This document shows positions 26,328 through 37,673 of a stretch of 64,000 nt of DNA, in pieces. Both the position numbers and the translations under genes were made by a program. The number at the start of each line of letters is the position of its first letter. Positions within the stretch are counted from its first letter, which is position 1. The notes under the pieces were generated by a model. That model did not search any database, was not told where the DNA came from, and was given only the letters and a program-made list of their open reading frames with translations. Source of the DNA: Sphingomonas liriopis (GTDB taxonomy: Bacteria > Pseudomonadota > Alphaproteobacteria > Sphingomonadales > Sphingomonadaceae); the NCBI RefSeq assembly GCF_024211255.1, contig NZ_JAMLDY010000005.1:1-64000 (forward strand), in the 5' to 3' direction.

Positions 26328-26500
26328 AGCCCTCTCCCCCTCGGGGCGCATCGGGCCGATCATACCCCCGGCATGATCTGAACAGCACGGGGTGCTGTTC
26401 ACCCGATGCGGGTTTGGGAGAGGGGCGGTGTCTCACCGAGACCGGCCTCTCTGCGAGACCCCTGCCCCTCACCCCGACCCTCTCCCCGGAGGGGAGAGGG
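26328..26500. repeat. Nested palindromic element between dnaK and dnaJ
   Basis: Three nested inverted pairs centre on a perfect hairpin GAACAGCAC-GGG-GTGCTGTTC (26380-26400). Around it lie CGCATCGGG (26347-26355) with CCCGATGCG (26402-26410), and an outer CCCTCTCCCC / GGGAGAGGGG pair. A second perfect hairpin, CCCTCTCCCC-GGA-GGGGAGAGGG, covers 26478-26500 next to the dnaK stop. The element probably folds in the dnaK-dnaJ mRNA and may set the dnaK:dnaJ ratio. Confidence 0.8.
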
Positions 26501-26511
26501 AGGGACGTCAC

Positions 26512-28416
<1,905 letters not shown>

Positions 28417-28501
28417 GTGTGCCTGCTGAGCCCCTCACAAGTAAAAAACCATGGAACCTTTGCCCCGTTACGGCAGCGACGGGTTCCGGTGCATGGCGGC
28501 G

Positions 28502-28529
28502 ATATAGGTGGGGTTCCGCTTGCCGCAAG
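28502..28529 (-). promoter_or_regulatory. Candidate RpoH (sigma-32) promoter of dnaK
   Basis: On the minus strand CTTGCG (28529-28524) and CTATAT (28507-28502, preceded by CCCCAC) are 16 nt apart. This agrees with the alphaproteobacterial heat-shock pattern (CTTG ... CCnnTATnT-like). It would give a leader of about 80 nt before the dnaK ATG. Fit judged by eye. Confidence 0.5.
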
Positions 28530-28586
28530 ACGGCGGCGCCCATAGGACCGAGTCGAGAAATGACCCGGATCGGGAAGGGCTGGACG

Positions 28587-29054
28587 ATGATGCGGCAACG
28601 GGGCGTAAAGCGGGGGGCGGCGATGCTGACAGCTGGGCTGGCGGCGACCCTTGCCGGCTGCGGCGGGCCCGACCGGGTCACCGTGGACGATGCCTGGATC
28701 CGCCTGCCCGCGGTGCCCGGCCGTCCGGGTGCCGCCTATTTCACGCTGGAGGGGGGGCCGACCAACGCGACGCTGATCGGCGTCAGCGCCGATATCGCGA
28801 TCCGCGCCGAGATGCACGAGAGCATGGCCGGGCCCGGCGGCATGGCAAGTATGAAACCGCTCGCCAGCGTCGCGGTGCCCGCGAAGACCGACACCGTCTT
28901 CGCCCCCGACGGCCGCCACGTCATGCTGTTCGACATCAATCCCAAGGCGAAGGCGGGCCGCATCTACAATCTGACGCTCAACTTCGCCAACGGCGCGCGT
29001 ATCTATGCCGGCGCGATGGCGGTCGGCGCTGCGGACCCCAAGCCCGATTTCTAG
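28587..29054 (+). CDS. PCu(A)C-type periplasmic copper chaperone lipoprotein
   Basis: The 155-residue product has a leader with a lipobox-like LAGC (Cys about 28). A DUF461/PCu(A)C domain follows with the copper ligands EMHESM, MASMKPL and HVMLF (the H-M-x(n)-M...H-x-M pattern). Such proteins deliver Cu(I) to the CuA site of cytochrome oxidase. ATG 28587 is chosen because GGAAGGG sits about 7 nt upstream; ATG 28560 is possible. No cytochrome oxidase or Sco gene is nearby. Confidence 0.85.
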   Translation: MMRQRGVKRGAAMLTAGLAATLAGCGGPDRVTVDDAWIRLPAVPGRPGAAYFTLEGGPTNATLIGVSADIAIRAEMHESMAGPGGMASMKPLASVAVPAKTDTVFAPDGRHVMLFDINPKAKAGRIYNLTLNFANGARIYAGAMAVGAADPKPDF

Positions 29055-29090
29055 GGCACATCGGGTCGAAGCGCTTAAAAGGAAAAGAGA

Positions 29091-29203
29091 TTCACGCGGA
29101 GGCGCAGCGGTGTCGCGCTTGCCGCCCCGGCGGCCTTCCATCATGCTCCGGCGATGACCGGCCACGCTGCCCCAAGCGAGACACCTCCGCGCCTCCGCGT
29201 GAA
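29091..29203. repeat. MITE-like element with ~31-bp terminal inverted repeats
   Basis: The left arm TTCACGCGGAGGCGCAGCGG followed by TGTCGCGCTTG pairs with the right arm CAAGCGAGACACCTCCGCGC followed by CTCCGCGTGAA with only about four mismatches. A-rich and T-rich flanks extend the symmetry outward. The ~50-bp centre encodes nothing. A degenerate relative of one arm (GCGGAGGCGCAGAGG) occurs at about 30284. With the GntR remnant, this explains most of 29055-29589. Confidence 0.8.
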
Positions 29204-29233
29204 CTCCCTTTTTCTTACGCGGATCGACCGCCC

Positions 29234-29260
29234 CCGTTCGCCCTGAGCCTGTCGAAGGGC
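29234..29260. repeat. Half copy of repeat family C (GCCTGTCGAAGGGC)
   Basis: GTTCGCCCTGAGCCTGTCGA followed by AGGGC is the left half of the element seen complete at 62481-62550. The right half with CTTCGACAGGCTCAG is missing. Confidence 0.6.
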
Positions 29261-29280
29261 AGGTGAGACTCATCGTATGA

Positions 29281-29538
29281 ACAGGTCGCCAGCACGAACG
29301 AGGGAAGTCAAGACGACGGCAATGGCGGCACGCCAGCCACCCGCTTCAAGCAACGCTGCCGCGCGATCCGCTGCCCGACCATCGCCGCGTCTACGACGCG
29401 ATCGCGGCGGGCGATCCCGATGCGGCGGGCGCGAGCATGACGATGCTCGGCAAACTCCCGCTCGCGGCCGAATGGCCCTCTGATCTGATCGCCGTCGCAT
29501 CGGTGGAGGAACGCATGCGTGGCGTTCCTCCGCCATAG
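29281..29538 (+). pseudogene. C-terminal remnant of a GntR/FCD transcriptional regulator
   Basis: In one frame, ending at TAG 29538, the translation PLPDHRRVYDAIAAGDPDAA followed by GASMTMLGKL matches the last helices of FCD-domain GntR regulators (typically EHR-x-Y-DAI-x-x-D-x-x-A-A). There is no N-terminal winged helix, no start codon with a binding site, and a stop just upstream (29278). It looks like the tail of a deleted regulator gene, cut next to the family C repeat. Confidence 0.5.
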
Positions 29539-29589
29539 CAATGTCAGCCAGCCGTCATCGCACCGTCATCCCGGACGGCGCAGGATGGC

Positions 29590-30279
29590 ATGATGACGAT
29601 CCTGCTCGCCCTGCTGCTCACCGCCCCGTCCGCGACGCCTGTCGGCGAAACGCGCGCGCAGAACGAAGCCGCGGCGCTGGCGCTCCACCGGCGGATGGAC
29701 GCGGATCACGACGGCTACGTCAGCTTCGCCGAGATGCGCGCCGCGGCGCAGGCGATGGTGGTGCCGAAGAACCGATCCGTCGGCCAACTGCCCGACGAGC
29801 GGATCGCACGCGCCGAATTCGACCGTGCCGATACCGACCACGACGGCCGCATCTCGACCGCGGAAAGCATCGCCGGCGCCGACCGCGCTTTCACCGAAGC
29901 CGACACGAACCACGACGGCGTGCTGAGCCCCGACGAACGCGGCGCCCATGCCGCCCGCGCGCTCGCCACGCTGCAGGCGGCGATGACGCACTGGCAGCCG
30001 CTCCCATGCCACGCCGGCGCCGCCTGCGATCCAGCGGTCGCACCCGCCGACCGCCTCGCGCAGCTCGACCGGTTCCGCGACACCCTGTCGCCCGCGGATC
30101 GCACCCGCCTCGACGCGGCACTACCCCGCGCGCCCGATGGCGGCATCGCGCAATGCGACCGGACCACGGGCAGCAGGGCCTCATGCGAAGCCGCCGCCTA
30201 TCTGCCCGCGCTGACCGCGACGCACCTGATGCCCCGCTTCCTCGCCACGATCCGGCAGGCAGCCCCGCGCCCGCAATGA
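29590..30279 (+). CDS. Exported protein with EF-hand motifs
   Basis: The 229-residue product has a short hydrophobic leader (MMTILLALLLTAPSATPVG). Three EF-hand-like loops follow: DADHDGYVSFAEM, DTDHDGRISTAES and DTNHDGVLSPDER, all with intact Ca2+ ligand patterns. The C-terminal ~100 residues contain four Cys (CHAGAACDP, QCDRTTGSRASCEAA), possibly two disulfides. Probably a periplasmic calcium-binding protein of unknown role. ATG 29590 or 29593. Confidence 0.8.
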   Translation: MMTILLALLLTAPSATPVGETRAQNEAAALALHRRMDADHDGYVSFAEMRAAAQAMVVPKNRSVGQLPDERIARAEFDRADTDHDGRISTAESIAGADRAFTEADTNHDGVLSPDERGAHAARALATLQAAMTHWQPLPCHAGAACDPAVAPADRLAQLDRFRDTLSPADRTRLDAALPRAPDGGIAQCDRTTGSRASCEAAAYLPALTATHLMPRFLATIRQAAPRPQ

Positions 30280-30308
30280 TGCGGAGGCGCAGAGGACAGG
30301 AAGGCGTC

Positions 30309-30371
30309 GCGCCTGAGCCTGTCGAAGGGCCTGAGTCTCACCTGTGCTTCGACAGGCTCGGCACGAACGGG
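30309..30371. repeat. Repeat family C copy
   Basis: GCCTGAGCCTGTCGAAGGGC and CTTCGACAGGCTCGGCACGA face each other with about 18 nt between them. It sits between the EF-hand gene and the convergent UbiB-like gene; the hairpin could end either transcript. Confidence 0.75.
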
Positions 30372-30391
30372 TCAGTCTAACGTCATCGCGC

Positions 30392-31891
30392 CTACGCGAA
30401 GACCAACGCCACCGCGACGATGACCGCCCCCAACACGATCGCACCCGCAATCCAGCGCCCCGAATCGGCCGGCGTCGCGGCGACCGGCTCGTCTGCCTCC
30501 AGCCGGCGCAGGACCGCGCGCATCAGCCGCGGCGCATCGTCGCCCAGCTTCATCAATTCCCACGTCACCGCCTGGACGATCGGCATCCAGTGATCGCTCG
30601 ACAGGCGCGCGGCGACGATCCGGCGCGACGCATCGCGCATCGCGCGCGACAGGTCGAAACCGGGCTCGACCGCCGACAGGACGCCATCCATGGTCAGCAA
30701 CGCCTTGAAGATCAGCAGCAGGTCGGGCGGCAGCACCAGCCCCTCCTGCCGCATCACCCCCAGCACATCGGCGACGACCGCACTCAGCACCAGGCTGCCG
30801 CCGCCATGCCGCGCGACCAGCCGCTCCGCCGCGACCCGGATACCCTCGCGCGACGCACCGCCCTGCGCCGACCAGACGAGCAGCACGTCGGCGAGCTGCG
30901 CGGGGTCGCTGCCGGTCAGCGACTGCATGAAGCTGATGAACTCCTGCCGCCGCCGCGGCGAGACGTGACCGATCATGCCGAGGTCGAGCAGCGCGATGCG
31001 GTTGCCGGGCAGGCACAGCAGGTTGCCCGGATGCGGATCGCCGTGGAACCGCCCGTTGACCAGCACCATGTCGAGCACCATGTCGGCGCCCAGCGCGGCG
31101 ATCGCCGCCGGATCGATCCCGGCGGCGCGCAGATCGGCGCCGCTGCGAGGGGGCACCCCGGCGACATAATCCATGACGAGCAGCGTCGGCGACGACCATT
31201 GCCAATGGATGTCGGGCACCACGACGCGCGGATCGCCGGCGAAATCGGCGCGCAGGCGATCGGCGTTGCGGCCCTCGCCGGTGAAATCCAGCTCCTCCAG
31301 CAGCGCCGCGGCGAGCTGGCGCAGCATCGCCGTCGGGGCGAAACGCCGCGCCTCGGCACTGGCGCTCTCCACGATGCTGGCGAGCTGCGCGAGCAGGCGC
31401 AGATCGGCCTCGATCCGCGGCCGCACGCCGGGGCGCTGGATTTTCAGCACGACCGCCCGCCCGTCGTGCAGCGTCGCGCGGTGGACCTGCGCCATCGACG
31501 CGGCGGCGAGCGGCGTCTCGTCGAACGCCGCGAAGGCGGTTTCGGGCGACTGGCCCAGCGCCTGTTCCACCGCGCCGCGCAGGTCGGCGAAGGCGAGCGT
31601 CGGCGCCTGGCTGTGCAGTTTCTCCAGCTCGGCGATCCACGCCGGCGGCAACAGGTCGCCGCGCGTCGCCAGGATCTGCCCAAGCTTGACGAAGGTCGGC
31701 CCGAGCGCCTCGAGCGCCAGCCGGGTCCGCGCCGGCAGCGTCATGGCATTGCCGCCATCGCCGTCGTCCGCCTCCCCCGCCGCCAGCCCCAGGCGGGCGA
31801 GCAACAGCCCCAGCCCGAACCGCGACCCGACCTGCGTCATCTCTGCCAACCGGGCGCGATCGCGTCCGGCCACCGCCAGCGTCTTCAACAT
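30392..31891 (-). CDS. UbiB/ABC1-family atypical kinase-like protein
   Basis: The 499-residue protein carries the ABC1/AarF signature: FVKLGQILATRGDLLPPAWI (K-x-G-Q), ASMAQVHRA (Ala-rich nucleotide loop), AVVLKIQRPGV (Lys), and HGDPHPGNLLCL ... LLDLGMIG (catalytic and metal Asp). Two C-terminal hydrophobic segments end it (IAGAIVLGAVIVAVALVFA). UbiB proteins assist ubiquinone synthesis or lipid movement through ATPase activity. No ubi genes are adjacent here, so it may be a paralogue rather than UbiB itself. Confidence 0.88.
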   Translation of the reverse strand: MLKTLAVAGRDRARLAEMTQVGSRFGLGLLLARLGLAAGEADDGDGGNAMTLPARTRLALEALGPTFVKLGQILATRGDLLPPAWIAELEKLHSQAPTLAFADLRGAVEQALGQSPETAFAAFDETPLAAASMAQVHRATLHDGRAVVLKIQRPGVRPRIEADLRLLAQLASIVESASAEARRFAPTAMLRQLAAALLEELDFTGEGRNADRLRADFAGDPRVVVPDIHWQWSSPTLLVMDYVAGVPPRSGADLRAAGIDPAAIAALGADMVLDMVLVNGRFHGDPHPGNLLCLPGNRIALLDLGMIGHVSPRRRQEFISFMQSLTGSDPAQLADVLLVWSAQGGASREGIRVAAERLVARHGGGSLVLSAVVADVLGVMRQEGLVLPPDLLLIFKALLTMDGVLSAVEPGFDLSRAMRDASRRIVAARLSSDHWMPIVQAVTWELMKLGDDAPRLMRAVLRRLEADEPVAATPADSGRWIAGAIVLGAVIVAVALVFA

Positions 31892-32108
31892 GGGGCCGGT
31901 TATGACACGCCCGCACCGGCGGGGCCAATCCCGAACCTGGGCGGGGGTTGCGGCTGACCGTCAAGGGCGTCGCGGGCCGCACCCCGGCGCGCGCGACGGC
32001 GACGATCGCACCGCCGCGGCAGGGGGGCGCGCCGGTGGTGCCGGAGCCGCGCCGACGCCGGCGCGCATTTCGACTGACAGGGCCGATCCGGGTGCTTAAA
32101 CGGGCGTG

Positions 32109-33083
32109 ATGGCGCTTCCCGACATGGCCCCCGACAAGGCCGTTGCACCCGACCCGCTGCCGGTTCGCATGCTCGTGCGCCACATCACCGAATTGACGCT
32201 GGCGCGCCGCCATCGCTGGCGCTCGATCTACCCGCTCGACCGGTTCGCCGGCGTCGTCTTCTCCGTCATCGTCGGCGAATGCCTGCACCGGCAGCCGTTT
32301 CGCGATCCCGATACGGGAATGTGGATCGGCACGCAGGATGCGCAGGTCACGCACCGCGGCGTCAGCGCCACCGCGATCGCGCGGTCTATGGGCATCCCCG
32401 CCACCACCGCGCGCCGCGTGCTGGCGCAGCTGACCGATTGGGGACTGATCGCACGCCAGGGCGAGCGGATCGCGATCACCAACGCCTTCGCGGCAGACGC
32501 CCGCATCGCCGCGATCTGCCGCGAAGGCGTGCACGACATGGCGCGCGCGCTCGCGACGCTGGCGACGTCGGATTATCGCCCCGCTGCCGAGGCGCTGGCG
32601 GTGCTGCAGCGCGTGCCCCCCGGCATCGTCGACCGGCTGCTGCTCGGCCTCGAGATCCGGATCATGGAGACGTTCATCGCGATGTACGGCGACATCACGT
32701 CGGGGATGATCGTCTCGGCGATCGTCGCCGCCAACGTCCAGCACATCACGCAGGACCCCGCGCTCGCGCTGCGCTACGCCGGCGAGGACCAGCTGCCCCC
32801 CGACGAACAGCGCCGCCCGATCACGCTGCGGGCGGCGGCGCGGTCGATCGATCTGCCGTACGAAACGGTGCGCCGCCGTGCCGCCGCGCTGTTCGCCGAC
32901 GGCACGCTGTCGGCGTCGGGCGACGGGGTCATCGTGCCCTCGGCGATCCTGGCACAAGCGCGCTTCTCCGACACCAACCGGGCGTTCGCGATACGGTTCG
33001 TGCGGATGCTCGGCGAACTGGTGGCGCTGTCCGCGACCGATCCGCATGCATCCGCGCCTGTCCCGGAAACGGACGCCGGATAG
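32109..33083 (+). CDS. Putative DNA-binding protein with two helix-turn-helix segments
   Basis: The 324-residue protein is not assigned to a family I recognise. Residues ~88-115 (TAIARSMGIPATTARRVLAQ then LTDWGLI) form a convincing winged-helix reading head. A second one (TLRAAARSIDLPYETVRRRA then AALFADGTL) appears near residue 240. A helical segment of ~100 residues lies between them. It has no signal peptide and no ligand domain known to me. The ATG at 32109 follows a GTG at 32106; no operon partner is seen. Confidence 0.6.
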   Translation: MALPDMAPDKAVAPDPLPVRMLVRHITELTLARRHRWRSIYPLDRFAGVVFSVIVGECLHRQPFRDPDTGMWIGTQDAQVTHRGVSATAIARSMGIPATTARRVLAQLTDWGLIARQGERIAITNAFAADARIAAICREGVHDMARALATLATSDYRPAAEALAVLQRVPPGIVDRLLLGLEIRIMETFIAMYGDITSGMIVSAIVAANVQHITQDPALALRYAGEDQLPPDEQRRPITLRAAARSIDLPYETVRRRAAALFADGTLSASGDGVIVPSAILAQARFSDTNRAFAIRFVRMLGELVALSATDPHASAPVPETDAG

Positions 33084-33084
33084 G

Positions 33085-33110
33085 CGATGACCCATTTTGG
33101 TGGGTCATCG
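33085..33110. terminator. Perfect 10-bp hairpin after the tandem-HTH gene
   Basis: CGATGACCCA-TTTTGG-TGGGTCATCG starts two bases beyond the TAG stop. The stem is perfect but no T run follows, so it may act as a 3' mRNA end structure. The remaining sequence to 33380 shows no gene; it presumably holds the promoter of the next operon. Confidence 0.55.
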
Positions 33111-33380
33111 GCTTGCTGGACCCGAACCGCCGCCTTACCCGTCCGTTTCGGGGACGACGCCGTGAAACACAATACCGTCGGGTAGTTCACGTCGCGCAAT
33201 CGGGGGGTTGATCGATATGGGTGGCCGTGCGCTACGATTCCGCCGGGCTTGCAAGGCCCCGGCATGGCCGATGGTCCGCGGGTCGCCTTGCGGATACTGA
33301 TCGCGCGATAGCGTTTCCGGTCGGCTGATCGCACGGCCCGGCGGCGATCGCGCCGCTTCAACTATCCATGGGAGATCGAG

Positions 33381-34274
33381 ATGCTTCGGCGTCTGCTGCT
33401 GCTTTGCGCCTGCACCTATCTGACCGGCTGCGCCGCCGTCTCGGGCTTTCCAAGTCCCGTGTTCAGCGCCCGCGAAGAGGAAGCGGAACTGCAACTCTAT
33501 TTGCGTTCGGCGTCGGTCGAACATTACGAACAATGCGCCGACAAGTTCGTGTGCCGCAACGCCATCGTCGATGCGCGGCTGCGCGCGATCGACATCGCCT
33601 TCTACCGCTTCCAGCGGCGGCTCTACCGGCAGGAATCGGGGGCGTCGATGGGCGCCAACATGCTGTCGATGGCGATGGATTCGATCGCGACGGTCACCGC
33701 GACGCGGGGCTTCGCGGCGGGCGCCGGCCTGCTGACCGGCGGGCGCGACGCGTACAGCCGCCAGGCGATGAGCGTGTCGATGCCGCTGCTGCTGCAGGAG
33801 ATGGCCGCGAACCGGCGCGAGCTGCTGGTCCGCATCCGCATCGGCATGGCGATGCCGGTGTCCGCCTATTCGCTGATCGATGCGCTGGGCGACCTCAGCG
33901 AATATGAGCTCGCCGGCAGCATTCCCGCCGCCGCCGCGCAGCTCGCCGCGAATGCGGGGTCGCAGACGCGGATCGCCGACGAAAAGCTCGCCGCGCTGCG
34001 CAGCGATGCACTCGCCCGCGCGCAGCTTCAGTCCGCCCCGCTGCCCATCGCGCCGGTCATGGCACCCGCCAGTCCCGCGCTCGTTCCCGTCGCGCCCACC
34101 GCACCCGCCCGCGCCATCGCCTCCGCACCGGCTACGCCGATGCCCACCCCCTCTCCGTCGAGCACCCCGACGGTCCAGCTCGCGACCACCGGCCCCTCGA
34201 CCAATCCGTCGCGCCCGCCGTCCGCGCCGTCCGCGCCCAGCGCGCCCGCGGCATCGCAACCGCCGCTCTACTGA
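33381..34274 (+). CDS. Lipoprotein of unknown function with Pro-rich tail
   Basis: The 297-residue product begins MLRRLLLLCACTYLTGCAAV with a lipobox (YLTGC, Cys17). A helical region with conserved-looking CADKFVCRNAIVDARLRAID follows, including two Cys that could pair. A Gly/Ala-rich middle (MGANMLSMAMDSIATVTATR) precedes a disordered Ala/Pro/Ser tail of ~90 residues. GGGAG lies upstream of the ATG. Likely an outer-membrane lipoprotein co-expressed with the exported protein 45 nt downstream. No family recognised. Confidence 0.75.
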   Translation: MLRRLLLLCACTYLTGCAAVSGFPSPVFSAREEEAELQLYLRSASVEHYEQCADKFVCRNAIVDARLRAIDIAFYRFQRRLYRQESGASMGANMLSMAMDSIATVTATRGFAAGAGLLTGGRDAYSRQAMSVSMPLLLQEMAANRRELLVRIRIGMAMPVSAYSLIDALGDLSEYELAGSIPAAAAQLAANAGSQTRIADEKLAALRSDALARAQLQSAPLPIAPVMAPASPALVPVAPTAPARAIASAPATPMPTPSPSSTPTVQLATTGPSTNPSRPPSAPSAPSAPAASQPPLY

Positions 34275-34319
34275 ACCTCATCCACCGACCCCGCGATCAT
34301 TCGAAAGGATCACGACCCC

Positions 34320-35516
34320 ATGACCACCGCCACCCGCCGCCATCCGTCGCGGATCGCCCGCCTCGCCAAAAGCACGCTGGCCGCCTCCGCGCTGGCGATC
34401 GTCACCTTCGCGACCGTGGCACCGGCGTACGCGCAGGACGTGCGCGCCGCGCAGAAATCCGCCGCCGGCTACACCTTCGACGTCGCGATCCCGCCCAAAT
34501 TCCTCGCCGTCGTCACCGATCCGACCAAGGCCGGCTACAACACGATCACCGGCCCGACCGTCATCGGCGGCAAGACCTACAACGTCTCGTCCACCCGCAT
34601 CGCCTGGGTCGACGACCAGTGGAACAACAACATCGACAACGGCCGCTTCGCCTTCGCGCGCGGCAATCAGGTCGAGGGCGCGTGGTTCCAGTCGTTCGAC
34701 AAGACCGATCCCGGTTTCGCCGACTTCGTGACCAGGATGAAGGCGATCGCCGAGCGCAGCGACAAATGGTATTATGTGACGCTCACCTATCTGACGCCGC
34801 AGGGCGCGACGGTGACCTCGGACTATCTGCCGCAGCCCTCGCCGCTGCCGACCGAATTGCACGCCGGTGAGAACGCCGGCGGCCTGAAGCTGCGCCAGCG
34901 CATCGTCCAGCTGTCGAACGTGACCGCGCCGGGCGCCTGGTTCCCCGGCGTCCGCGTGCCACAGGACATCGCGCAGGTGCGCCAGGCGATGCTCGACTAT
35001 GGCAACCAGCAGCGGCTCAACCCCCGGTTCCGCGCGGCGAACGATGCGAAGGTCGCCACCAACCTCGACCTCAGCCAGCCGACGCGCCCCGCCTCGGTGG
35101 TCAGCAAGGAGGGCAAGGCCGAGCCGGTCTATGCACAGCCCGACATGAAGCTCGACGATCGCTACAACAATGCCGCGCAATGGTTCGCCGAGGCGCTCGC
35201 CGCGGGCAAGGGCCATATCCACCAATATCCGGCCGGTACCTGGACCGATCCCAAGGGCATTCAGGTCACGATGACCGAGGCGTGGGACCGGGCGAAGTAT
35301 TTCGGCATCACCGGCGACCTCGACGCCTATGAGATCGCCGCGCCCGGCTGGGCGGCGGGCGACATGCCCTGGGGCTGGATGAAGAGCGACACGCACTATC
35401 GCTGGTATTTCGGCGTCGACGGCACCTATCCGCTGATCGGCTATGGCGCGGCGCAGTCCGCCGACGGCAAATGGCATTACGTCGGCCTCGCCGATCGCGA
35501 TGTGCCCAAGCCCTGA
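34320..35516 (+). CDS. Large exported protein of unknown function
   Basis: The 398-residue protein has a long signal peptide (residues 1-39, ending PAYAQ) and no membrane helices in the mature part. It is rich in aromatic residues (WFQSFDKTDPGF, KWYYVTLTYLTP, WGWMKSDTHYRWYFGVD), suggesting a binding or catalytic beta fold. It contains no Cys cluster or known motif I can name. It follows a lipoprotein gene at 45 nt, probably one transcript. Confidence 0.75.
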   Translation: MTTATRRHPSRIARLAKSTLAASALAIVTFATVAPAYAQDVRAAQKSAAGYTFDVAIPPKFLAVVTDPTKAGYNTITGPTVIGGKTYNVSSTRIAWVDDQWNNNIDNGRFAFARGNQVEGAWFQSFDKTDPGFADFVTRMKAIAERSDKWYYVTLTYLTPQGATVTSDYLPQPSPLPTELHAGENAGGLKLRQRIVQLSNVTAPGAWFPGVRVPQDIAQVRQAMLDYGNQQRLNPRFRAANDAKVATNLDLSQPTRPASVVSKEGKAEPVYAQPDMKLDDRYNNAAQWFAEALAAGKGHIHQYPAGTWTDPKGIQVTMTEAWDRAKYFGITGDLDAYEIAAPGWAAGDMPWGWMKSDTHYRWYFGVDGTYPLIGYGAAQSADGKWHYVGLADRDVPKP

Positions 35517-35527
35517 TGCGAATGACC

Positions 35528-35561
35528 GGCCGCCGCCCCCTTTTGCGGGGTGGTGGCGGCC
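35528..35561. terminator. GC-rich hairpin between convergent genes
   Basis: GGCCGCC (35528-35534) pairs with GGCGGCC (35555-35561), with further partial pairing of CCCC and GGGG around a TTTTGC loop. It sits in the 53-bp convergent gap between the exported-protein gene and the aldo/keto reductase. No clear T run follows on either strand. Confidence 0.5.
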
Positions 35562-35569
35562 CTCGTCGT

Positions 35570-36634
<1,065 letters not shown>

Positions 36635-36701
36635 TTAGACAGGTCGAACGGGATGAGCCTATGACCATGCGTCATGGAACCCCGGCGAAGGCACGCGCAT
36701 C

Positions 36702-37601
36702 ATGCGGCGTGAGGATCTCGGCAGCCTCGCCATGTTCGTGGCGATCGCGGAGGAGCGCAACTTCACCCGCGCCGCGGTGCGGCTCGGCGTGTCGCAATCC
36801 GCGCTCAGCCACGCGATGCGCCGGCTGGAGGCGCGGCTCGGACTGCGCCTGCTGACGCGTACCACGCGCAGCGTCTCGCCGACGGTGGCGGGCGAACGGC
36901 TGCTGGAAACGCTCGCCCCCGCGCTCGACGACATCGACGCGCGGCTCGCCTCGCTGACCGCGTTGCGCGAACGTCCCGCCGGCATGGTGCGCCTCACCAC
37001 GTCCGCGCACGCGGCGCGCACCATCCTGTGGCCGGTGATCGACCGGCTCACCGCCGACCATCCCGATATCGGCATCGAACTCAGCATCGACAGCGGCCTC
37101 ACCGATATCGTTGCCGAACGGTTCGACGCCGGCGTGCGGCTGGGCGAACGGCTCGAAAAGGACATGATCGCGGTGCGGATCGGCCCGCGGCTGCGCATGG
37201 CCGCGGTCGGGTCGCCCGCCTATTTCGCCGCGCATGGCATCCCGGCCGTCCCCGGCGATCTGGCGCACCACCGCTGCATCAACCTGCGCTTCGCCAGTAC
37301 GGGCGGCCTCTACGCCTGGGAATTCGAGAAGGACGGCCGCCAGCTGAAGGTGAAGGTCTCGGGGCAGATCGTCCTGAACGACATCGACCTCGCCGTCGAT
37401 GCGGCCGCGGCGGGCCACGGTATCGCCTTCATGATCGAGGATCACGCCGCCGCCCGGCTCGCCGACGGCAGCCTGATCCGCATCTTGCAGGACTGGTGCG
37501 AACCCTTCGACGGCCACTACCTCTACTACCCCAGCCGCCGCCAGCCCTCGCCCGCGTTCAGCCTGCTGCTGGAGGCGCTGCGCTACCGCGGTGACGGCTA
37601 G
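36702..37601 (+). CDS. LysR-family transcriptional regulator
   Basis: The 299-residue protein has an N-terminal winged helix (FVAIAEERNFTRAAVRLGVS then QSALSHAMRRLEARLGLRLL). A type 2 periplasmic-binding fold follows as effector domain (GIELSIDSGLTDIVAERFDA). It belongs to the large group paired with short-chain or aldo/keto reductases. It is divergent from the aldo/keto reductase gene with a 148-bp shared promoter region. Confidence 0.93.
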   Translation: MRREDLGSLAMFVAIAEERNFTRAAVRLGVSQSALSHAMRRLEARLGLRLLTRTTRSVSPTVAGERLLETLAPALDDIDARLASLTALRERPAGMVRLTTSAHAARTILWPVIDRLTADHPDIGIELSIDSGLTDIVAERFDAGVRLGERLEKDMIAVRIGPRLRMAAVGSPAYFAAHGIPAVPGDLAHHRCINLRFASTGGLYAWEFEKDGRQLKVKVSGQIVLNDIDLAVDAAAAGHGIAFMIEDHAAARLADGSLIRILQDWCEPFDGHYLYYPSRRQPSPAFSLLLEALRYRGDG

Positions 37602-37673
37602 CGCGTGTCTGCGCATCCCGTCGCGTCTGTGCTCGTTGTCATCCCTCGCCCGCAGCGATAACGATCGAGGCGC

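Noticed and set aside
33085..33110. Strong intrinsic terminator call
   Set aside because: The stem is perfect but neither strand has a T run after it, so I list it only as a possible 3' structure.
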